Below are positions 1 through 4,503 of a stretch of DNA of 5,876 nt, piece after piece (position 1 is the stretch's first letter; each line of letters begins with the position of its first letter). Where the stretch lies: positions 1 to 5,876 of the forward strand of contig WTGD01000023.1 of NCBI GenBank assembly GCA_011523725.1. Direction: 5' to 3'. The translations under genes were made by a program, and so were the position numbers. Origin of the DNA: Nitrospinota bacterium. GTDB lineage: Bacteria > UBA8248. The notes under the pieces were generated by a model, which saw only the letters and a program-made list of their open reading frames with translations, was not told the origin of the DNA and ran no database searches.

Positions 1-210
1 GCCCTCGGCCGTGCTCACGTCCGCCGCGCAGTGCCAGGTTTCCACGCCCGCTCGCTTGGCGATGTCAGAAGCGGATGCGGCGCAGGCGTCCTCGTCGCGC
101 GCGCAGATGGCGACGGCAGCGCCCCGCATCGCCATCTTCAAGGCCGAGGCGTGGCCCAGGCCCTTGCTGCCCGCCGCCACCAGGGCGATTTTTCCTTCCA
201 TGTCACGCAT
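1..210 (-). CDS. Short-chain dehydrogenase/reductase (SDR), N-terminal fragment
   Basis: Seventy codons of an NAD(P)-dependent oxidoreductase with a Rossmann fold, probably cytoplasmic; the rest lies beyond the left edge. The fragment opens with MRDMEGKIALVAAGSKGLG. Residues 8-19 form beta-1 plus the glycine-rich dinucleotide-binding turn, here AAGSKGLG where classical SDRs usually have TGxxxGxG. Residues 33-38 (VAICAR) look like beta-2; the Arg after it is the kind of residue that often favours NADP(H). CAADVS near residues 61-66 fits the beta-3 Asp that contacts adenine. The catalytic Tyr-x-x-x-Lys is outside the window, so the substrate cannot be named. I chose the ATG at 210 because GGAGGAG sits 7 nt upstream; an internal Met at residue 4 has no such support. 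It is separated from the upstream genes by ~560 bp and is probably transcribed on its own. Confidence 0.88.
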   Translation of the reverse strand, partial: MRDMEGKIALVAAGSKGLGHASALKMAMRGAAVAICARDEDACAASASDIAKRAGVETWHCAADVSTAEG

Positions 211-217
211 GTGGTGT

Positions 218-224
218 CTCCTCC
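218..224 (-). promoter_or_regulatory. Strong Shine-Dalgarno for the SDR gene
   Basis: Read on the minus strand this is GGAGGAG, 7 nt before the ATG at 210. It is the best ribosome binding site in the window and fixes the SDR start. A weak promoter-like pair lies further upstream: TTGTCC (296-301) and GATACT (275-280) with a 15-nt spacer. That spacer is short and I do not rely on it. Confidence 0.75.
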
Positions 225-561
225 GTCGCGCCCGCCGTCATGGCGGACGGAAAACGAGCATCCCGCCACCGGAGAGTATCGAACACCCCCGGCCGGGACA
301 ATCCGGGGCGGGAACGAGCCGCAGGGGGGAACCTGCGTGCTCTCCTCCGCGATGGATGGCGCGGACGGCGGCGCGGGACCTCCTGCAGAAGACCTCCCGA
401 CGCCGCGAGGAATCCGCAATTGCCCGCATTTGCCGTCACCGCGTTTTTCCCGGAATGCGGCACAATCCGCCGCGAGGAGAACATTACCATGCGCTCAGGC
501 TGTGCGGAAAAACGCAACGGCTCCGGGGATGTCGAAACAATGGATCATCCCGACTACGGAA

Positions 562-627
562 CGAAAACACCCCGCTTCGAATTTCTGAAAAATTCGATAA
601 ATATCGATAAATTCACGGGGTTTTTCG
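562..627. repeat. Nested inverted repeat, possible bidirectional terminator
   Basis: The left arm CGAAAACACCCCG (562-574) pairs with the right arm CGGGGTTTTTCG (616-627): 12 base pairs with a single bulged C at 568. The 41-nt interior holds a second hairpin, CGAATTT (578-584) with AAATTCG (590-596) around a 5-nt loop. GAATTT (579-584) could instead pair with AAATTC (609-614), which would lengthen the outer rod. In both directions the GC part of the stem is preceded by A-rich and followed by T-rich sequence, the layout of a bidirectional intrinsic terminator. The long loop is unusual for that role. It lies ~145 nt after the glycosidase stop, so it could end that operon. A protein-binding site is the main alternative. 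The pairing is visible directly; the function is inferred. Confidence 0.5.
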
Positions 628-633
628 ATAAAT
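594..633. repeat. Three phased direct repeats TCGATAAAT
   Basis: Exact 9-bp copies occur at 594-602, 604-612 and 625-633, with starts 10 and 21 bp apart, close to one and two turns of B-DNA. The second and third copies share a longer core, TCGATAAATTC (604-614, 625-635). The palindrome TATCGATA (602-609) lies between the first two. The third copy overlaps the right arm of the nested inverted repeat. Spacing of this kind is typical of sites for a protein that binds cooperatively on one face of DNA, but no regulator gene is adjacent. Confidence 0.5.
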
Positions 634-772
634 TCCTGAAAATGATTCAACTGCAACTAACTGTAATTCAAAGAGTTATTTGCAAATCTCAGTGTATCGC
701 ACTCAAATTCAGCGGCAAAAAAAGTTTTCGGCTCCCCCGCATTTCCCCGCAACTGCCCGCATTCGCGCCGGC

Positions 773-1627
773 TCACCGCACAGGAGACGAGGACTTCGGC
801 GCGGCGAGCAGGTACGTCGGCGCGGGACGGCCCGGAATCTCAATCCCGCCCCGCACCCACAACTGCGAACTCGAGCCGCCATCCAGGTTCATGGCGTCGC
901 GGACGCCGAGTCCGCCCTTCGATTCGGGCAGAACGAGAAACTCCTGAAGCTCGCACCAGGAGATGCCGCGCGTCTCGGTCTCGCTCACCAGAACGACGAG
1001 CCTCTCCTCGGCGTCGAGGCCGACGACCGTCCTCCTCGAAGCGCGCAGATATTCCCGGTACCGGGACAACCCCTGAACGGGCTCCCCATCCGCCACGAGA
1101 AGAGGCCCCGCCTGAAACGCTTCCCCAACGCCTGCATCGTTGAATTTCTCGCGGGAAACGATTCTCGGCCGCCCGTCTTTGCCCCCCACCGCGAAGAGCG
1201 CTCCGTAGTGCAGGAAGGTCTTGCGTCCCCGGTGCAGGATGACGCTGTTGAACACCTTTCCGCCCGAGCGGAAGTATCCCATGGGGCGGCCTTTTTCATC
1301 ATAATAGCTTGCGTTGAGAATGACGGCGGCGCCCAGCTTTTCGCCGAGAGCACCAAAGTCGACGGGCAAGAACCACTCTGGTTTATCGCGCCAGTGAAGG
1401 CGGATTTCAAAATCTTGATGCCGCAGTCGAACCGCCTTCATACGCGCGGTCGTGCCGTTTTCGAACCGAATACGAACGTCGCGCGTCTCGAGTGGCAGAG
1501 ATTTCTTTCGCGCCCAATGGCCACCACCCACGGGATGGCCCTTGAGGGGACAATCGGACGCAGGGAACGCAGGTTGAATAGCCAGGAAAGTGGCCGCAAT
1601 CAACATCAGCACTAGCAAACGCTTCAT
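773..1627 (-). CDS. Exported phosphodiester glycosidase family protein (NAGPA-type)
   Basis: A 284-residue protein with the fold of the catalytic domain of the mammalian uncovering enzyme, N-acetylglucosamine-1-phosphodiester alpha-N-acetylglucosaminidase. Bacterial members are thought to cleave sugar-phosphodiester bonds, usually outside the cytoplasm. MKRLLVLMLIAATFLAIQPA is a typical signal peptide, with cleavage probably near residue 23. Family landmarks follow in order: NASYYD (105-110), GYFRSGGKVFN (117-127), GALFAVGGKDGRP (142-154), FQAGPLLVADGEP (171-183), RRTVVGLD (198-205) and MNLDGGSSSQLWV (246-258), the most diagnostic motif. The domain fills nearly all of the mature protein, so no extra binding module is present. 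The frame stays open upstream to 1804, inside the preceding gene, but only the ATG at 1627 begins a signal peptide, with AGAGG 9 nt before it. It is the last gene of the three-gene unit, 55 bp after the GGT-like gene with no terminator between. The natural substrate is unknown. Confidence 0.88.
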   Translation of the reverse strand: MKRLLVLMLIAATFLAIQPAFPASDCPLKGHPVGGGHWARKKSLPLETRDVRIRFENGTTARMKAVRLRHQDFEIRLHWRDKPEWFLPVDFGALGEKLGAAVILNASYYDEKGRPMGYFRSGGKVFNSVILHRGRKTFLHYGALFAVGGKDGRPRIVSREKFNDAGVGEAFQAGPLLVADGEPVQGLSRYREYLRASRRTVVGLDAEERLVVLVSETETRGISWCELQEFLVLPESKGGLGVRDAMNLDGGSSSQLWVRGGIEIPGRPAPTYLLAAPKSSSPVR

Positions 1628-1636
1628 GGCAATAAG

Positions 1637-1641
1637 CCTCT
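1637..1641 (-). promoter_or_regulatory. Shine-Dalgarno of the phosphodiester glycosidase gene
   Basis: AGAGG on the minus strand, 9 nt before the ATG at 1627. It supports the signal-peptide start over the longer open frame. The 55-bp gap to the preceding stop shows no hairpin with a T-tract, which fits co-transcription. Confidence 0.5.
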
Positions 1642-1682
1642 CGACGCCGTCAACCCCGCATCGAAACGAACGTCCAGAACGA

Positions 1683-3293
1683 CTAGAAACCAGCCGCGCA
1701 GCCATCTCTTCGATGATCGGAACCACCCATGAATACGCCGTCATCGAGCCGGACGATTCCCTGCCCGCCGCCAAAACCCTCATAGCCGCCTGCCCGGCGG
1801 ACATCGTGGCCTCGCGATTCCAGTTCCCGAAGCACGTCTTCCGGCACGCCGCTTTCTATCGCTACCGTGCGACCGCCCAAAACGCGAAAACGGGGCGCTT
1901 CGATGGCCTCCTGGACGTCCATGCCGAAATCCACCATGTTCGAGAGCACCTGCACGTGGCCCTGCGGCTGCATGTCGCCCCCCATGACGCCGAAACTCAT
2001 CCAGGGCTCCTCATCTTTCATTACGAAACCGGGAATGATGGTGTGCAGGGGCCGCTTCTCGGGCGCGATGCAGTTTGGGTGGCCTTCTTCGAGTACGAAG
2101 CCGCTGCCCCTGTTCTGAAGCATGATACCCGTCTCTCCACCGGTGACGCCTGAGCCGAAATGATGGAACAAACTGTTGATGAACGAGCACATGTTCCCCT
2201 GAGAATCCGCCACGGTGAGGTAAATCGTGTCGTTCCAGTTTTGGGGGCTTCCTGCCTCGGGACTGCCTGCTTTCGCTTCATCGATGAGCTTTCGCCGCTC
2301 ATCGGCATATTCCGGGGAGAGAAGCCCTGTCAGGGGCACGTCCGCCTTGGTCATATCCGCGACGTAACGATCTCTGTCTGCAAAGGCGAGTTTCATCGCC
2401 TCAATCACGATGTGGAGATGATCAGCCGAACCATAACTCATCTCCCCCAAAAGATATTCATCAATCAAGTTCAAGCATATCAGCGCCGTGACGCCCTGTC
2501 CCGAGGGCGGTATCTCGCAAAGTTCATAGCCGCGATAATTTGCGCGAATCGGCTCCACCCATTCTGATTTCGTTGCGGCGAAATCCTCGAGTTCTAACAA
2601 ACCTCCGATTTCTTTGGTGTAGCGAACTATTTCCTCGGCTATCGGGCCTTCGTAAAAAGCCTCACGTCCACCATCGGCTATCACTCGCAAGGATTCTCCC
2701 AGCTTCGGGTTTCGGAATCTTTCTCCAACCCTCGGTGGGCGCCCGCCCGGCAGATAGAATCGATGCGAATATGTACATTTTTTCAGTTTTTCCGTCTGGT
2801 TCGCCCATGCGCGGGCAATGATGGGAGAGAGAGGAAATCCGTTTTCCGCGTATTGAATCGCAGGCCCCAGAAGCTCCGGCATTTTCTTCTTGCCGCTGCC
2901 ATATCGCTCGTGGGCGGCGAACCAACCGCCCACAGCACCGGGAAGAGTGCAAGAATAAATCCCCGTCTCCGCCATGGAAGAAAATTCCCGGTAGCGGGAG
3001 AGAGCGGCCTTCGCCGGACTCCTTCCGCTGCCGTTCAGCCCCAGGAGTTCCCTCGAGCCGGCGCCCCAATACAGCATGAACATGTCCCCGCCGATACCCG
3101 TGGATTGCGGCTCCACCACGTTCAACGCCGCGGCCGCCGCGATGGCCGCGTCCATGGCGTTTCCACCTTCTCTCAGTATTTGGAGACCCGCTTCCGCAGC
3201 CAAGGGCTGGCTGGTCGCCACCAATCCTCCCGTGGCGAATACGGGAGAACGTCCTGCGGCTAAAGATGTTCTTGTGGTCGGCTCTTTCAACAT
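1683..3293 (-). CDS. Gamma-glutamyltransferase-like Ntn hydrolase
   Basis: A 536-residue member of the gamma-glutamyltransferase superfamily, made as one chain that normally cuts itself before an internal Thr into large and small subunits. Landmarks: GGNAMDAAIAAAAALNVVEP (43-62), STGIGGDMF (64-72), NGSGRSPAKA (87-96), LPGAVGGW (117-124), PPSGQG (262-267), NDTIYLTVADSQGN (354-367), SGVTGGETGIMLQNRG (381-396), FGVMGGDMQPQGHVQV (434-449), APRFR (466-470) and GGSDHRRDG (523-531). The nucleophile should be Thr356; the Thr that usually follows it is Ile357. NGSGRSP, QNRG and GVMGG replace the classical GGT substrate-site sequences (FREMAP, GSPGG), placing it with the YwrD/HpxW/acylase-like branch. 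It may therefore be an amidohydrolase rather than a glutathione enzyme. There is no signal peptide, so it is probably cytoplasmic. Start: the ATG at 3293 has AAGGAG just upstream. The ATG at 3314 lacks a Shine-Dalgarno, and the adjoining TTG at 3290 is possible. It starts 33 bp after the nucleotidyltransferase stop, so the two are likely co-transcribed. Confidence 0.9.
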   Translation of the reverse strand: MLKEPTTRTSLAAGRSPVFATGGLVATSQPLAAEAGLQILREGGNAMDAAIAAAAALNVVEPQSTGIGGDMFMLYWGAGSRELLGLNGSGRSPAKAALSRYREFSSMAETGIYSCTLPGAVGGWFAAHERYGSGKKKMPELLGPAIQYAENGFPLSPIIARAWANQTEKLKKCTYSHRFYLPGGRPPRVGERFRNPKLGESLRVIADGGREAFYEGPIAEEIVRYTKEIGGLLELEDFAATKSEWVEPIRANYRGYELCEIPPSGQGVTALICLNLIDEYLLGEMSYGSADHLHIVIEAMKLAFADRDRYVADMTKADVPLTGLLSPEYADERRKLIDEAKAGSPEAGSPQNWNDTIYLTVADSQGNMCSFINSLFHHFGSGVTGGETGIMLQNRGSGFVLEEGHPNCIAPEKRPLHTIIPGFVMKDEEPWMSFGVMGGDMQPQGHVQVLSNMVDFGMDVQEAIEAPRFRVLGGRTVAIESGVPEDVLRELESRGHDVRRAGGYEGFGGGQGIVRLDDGVFMGGSDHRRDGCAAGF

Positions 3294-3296
3294 CCA

Positions 3297-3302
3297 CTCC
3301 TT
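3297..3302 (-). promoter_or_regulatory. Shine-Dalgarno deciding the GGT-like start
   Basis: AAGGAG on the minus strand, inside the reading frame of the longer alternative that starts at 3314. It is only 3 nt from the ATG at 3293 and 6 nt from the next codon, a TTG at 3290. The spacing to the ATG is tight, so initiation at either codon is possible. It argues against the start at 3314. Confidence 0.5.
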
Positions 3303-3326
3303 CACAAGATGCAAGTTTCTACCGGT

Positions 3327-4397
3327 TTATACGTCACATATTTTCGACTGTACCCTATCGCGGAGAATAACTATCTCTCTAACTTCCGTGCCACTAAACG
3401 AGGCCACTGCGTCCGGTCCTACGATACATCTTTTCAAATTGGAATCCTCATCGATCTTACCGCCAGGAAAAACGATGGATTCTCGCGCCACGGCGTTATT
3501 TCCAAGAGTAGCACCCGCCATGATTGCAGTGAAGGGGCCCGCTTTCGCATTTTTTCGGATGACAACATCGGGCCCCATCAAGACGGGAGGCTCTATGCTG
3601 CCCTCTCCCCACTTCATGGCGGGGCCTTCTATCAACAAAAACCCCGATGGGGGCCAACTGAAATCCGGCGCGAATTCGCCGGACATGACGTCCATGTTCG
3701 CCTGCAAATATCGTGTCGGTGTTCCTGCATCCATCCAATAGGAATCACTCAAAACCGCCCCGATCCGGGCGTCGCTCTCCATTAACCGAGGATAAACTTG
3801 CGTTGAAATATCCGACTCCACGCCTGCAGGAATATGACTTAACATTTCAGGAGACATAACGCTCAATCCGGTGAACATCGCCTGATTCGACTCGCCCCGT
3901 GGACTTCCGGGAGCGCTCGCGCCCAGGAATTTTCGCAAACGCCCCTCCTCATCGAACTCGAGCACTCCATACTTTTGAGCCTCGGGCGATCGCCTGAGAA
4001 TGAGAGTGGCGAGGAAACTTCCTTTCTGATGATGGTCCAACGCTGTTTTCAAATTCGCGCCACACGGAGCATCCGCATTGATGACGAAAAAAGGCTCGTT
4101 TTTCTCACACAAAAACGCCTCCGCATTCTTTATTCCACCGGCGGTGCCCATAATCTCGGGTTCATAAAAATAGTGAATATGGACATCATGCACATAATCG
4201 CCCAAAGCGGCGCGAATTTTCTCCGCGCCATGGTGCAGATTGACCGCAACCTCACTGACGCCGACTGCCGCCAATTTCTCCAGCGCAAACCCGATAAGCG
4301 GCACTCCGCCCAGGGGCAAGAGAGGTTTGGGAATTTCTTCTCCCAGTGCTCCCAATCTTTTGCCATACCCCGCCGCCATCACGAAGGCCCGCATCAT
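3327..4397 (-). CDS. Nucleoside-diphosphate-sugar pyrophosphorylase with beta-helix tail
   Basis: A 356-residue sugar-1-phosphate nucleotidyltransferase, which joins a sugar-1-phosphate to an NTP and releases pyrophosphate, in the cytoplasm. The N-terminal Rossmann-like domain (about 1-240) shows the nucleotide-binding signature AAGYGKRLGALGEEIPKPLLPLGG (8-31), AVNLHHGAEKI (51-61), GTAGGIKNA (84-92), FFVINADAP (103-111, with Asp109 as likely metal ligand; the usual Gly before it is Ala), KYGVLEFDEEGRL (142-154) and WMDAGTP (221-227, Asp223 the likely second metal ligand). Residues ~255-345 have the hexapeptide rhythm of a left-handed beta-helix (for example PVLMGPDVVIRKNAKAG), which often drives oligomerisation. 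The overall type resembles mannose-1-phosphate guanylyltransferase and MurNAc-1-phosphate uridylyltransferase; sugar and base cannot be told apart from sequence alone. The frame stays open upstream to 4673, overlapping the previous gene, but homology begins at MRAFVMAAG. AGAGGGG lies 3 nt before the ATG at 4397 and 6 nt before a second ATG at 4394, so either may be used. Confidence 0.9.
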   Translation of the reverse strand: MMRAFVMAAGYGKRLGALGEEIPKPLLPLGGVPLIGFALEKLAAVGVSEVAVNLHHGAEKIRAALGDYVHDVHIHYFYEPEIMGTAGGIKNAEAFLCEKNEPFFVINADAPCGANLKTALDHHQKGSFLATLILRRSPEAQKYGVLEFDEEGRLRKFLGASAPGSPRGESNQAMFTGLSVMSPEMLSHIPAGVESDISTQVYPRLMESDARIGAVLSDSYWMDAGTPTRYLQANMDVMSGEFAPDFSWPPSGFLLIEGPAMKWGEGSIEPPVLMGPDVVIRKNAKAGPFTAIMAGATLGNNAVARESIVFPGGKIDEDSNLKRCIVGPDAVASFSGTEVREIVILRDRVQSKICDV

Positions 4398-4400
4398 GCG

Positions 4401-4407
4401 CCCCTCT
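4401..4407 (-). promoter_or_regulatory. Shine-Dalgarno of the nucleotidyltransferase gene
   Basis: AGAGGGG on the minus strand just before two adjacent ATG codons (4397 and 4394). If pairing centres on GAGG the spacings are 5 and 8 nt, both workable. It excludes the long upstream extension of the frame. Confidence 0.55.
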
Positions 4408-4435
4408 TTTTTGGTCAAAATCACGTCACTCATGC

Positions 4436-4446
4436 GCACTGAGTGC
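4436..4446. promoter_or_regulatory. 11-bp palindrome in the nucleotidyltransferase leader
   Basis: GCACT-G-AGTGC is a perfect 5-bp inverted repeat around one central base. It lies about 40 bp before the nucleotidyltransferase start and directly after the upstream terminator. That is where a promoter or operator for the three-gene unit would be expected. A TTGCAC hexamer overlaps it on the minus strand, but no good -10 partner is clear. Operator function is a guess. Confidence 0.25.
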
Positions 4447-4479
4447 AAAACAAAACCGGGCATCGCGTCCGCCCGGTTT
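4447..4479 (-). terminator. Intrinsic terminator after the molybdenum-subunit gene
   Basis: On the minus strand a 9-bp stem, AAACCGGGC (4479-4471) with GCCCGGTTT (4461-4453), closes a 9-nt loop and is followed by TGTTTT (4452-4447). It begins 25 nt after the stop codon of the molybdenum hydroxylase gene. This is a textbook rho-independent terminator for minus-strand transcription and marks the boundary between the two transcription units. The plus-strand reading has no comparable T-run. Confidence 0.85.
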
Positions 4480-4503
4480 GTCGAAACTTCCTTTATGGGT
4501 ACC

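Larger units (their letters stand above)
211..772. other. Gene-poor intergenic region (~560 bp)
   Basis: This lies downstream of the glycosidase gene and upstream of the SDR gene, both on the minus strand. I find no protein with family resemblance, no tRNA and no rRNA. The outer parts are GC-rich like the neighbouring genes. The middle, about 560-720, is clearly AT-rich and holds a nested inverted repeat (562-627) and three TCGATAAAT repeats (594-633). A smaller GC hairpin, CCCCGG (287-292) with CCGGGG (303-308), lies near the possible SDR promoter. A stretch at 416-442 resembles the sequence around the 3' end of the glycosidase gene. The region probably carries the operon terminator and the SDR promoter, but neither is certain. 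Confidence 0.6.
416..779. repeat. Imperfect direct repeat pair flanking the AT-rich island
   Basis: The unit GCAATTGCCCGCATT at 416-430 recurs as GCAACTGCCCGCATT at 749-763, a 14 of 15 match. With small gaps the similarity continues: GCCG then TCACCGC at 432-442, and GCCG then TCACCGC at 767-779. The right copy spans the stop codon of the glycosidase gene (773-775). The core CCCGCATT occurs once more at 736-743. This may be a remnant of a small duplication or of an insertion bounded by repeats. Both copies are GC-rich, so chance similarity is not excluded. Confidence 0.35.

Noticed and set aside
700..772. T-run (CTTTTTTT on the minus strand, near 719-726) after the glycosidase stop as an intrinsic terminator
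   Set aside because: No convincing GC stem lies directly before the T-run on the minus strand.
489..947. Plus-strand open frame of ~152 codons with GAGGAGA 9 nt before its ATG
   Set aside because: The Shine-Dalgarno is decent, but the product resembles no family I know. Its middle is simply the translated AT-rich island, and its last ~175 bp lie antisense to the conserved end of the glycosidase gene. It would need ribosome profiling or conservation to be taken up.
680..1615. Long plus-strand open frame (311 codons) opposite the glycosidase
   Set aside because: It is a shadow of the conserved minus-strand gene in GC-rich DNA; no domain features and no ribosome binding site were evident.
1628..1804. 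N-terminal extension of the glycosidase frame to 1804
   Set aside because: It would overlap the conserved end of the GGT-like gene and put a signal peptide in the middle of the protein.
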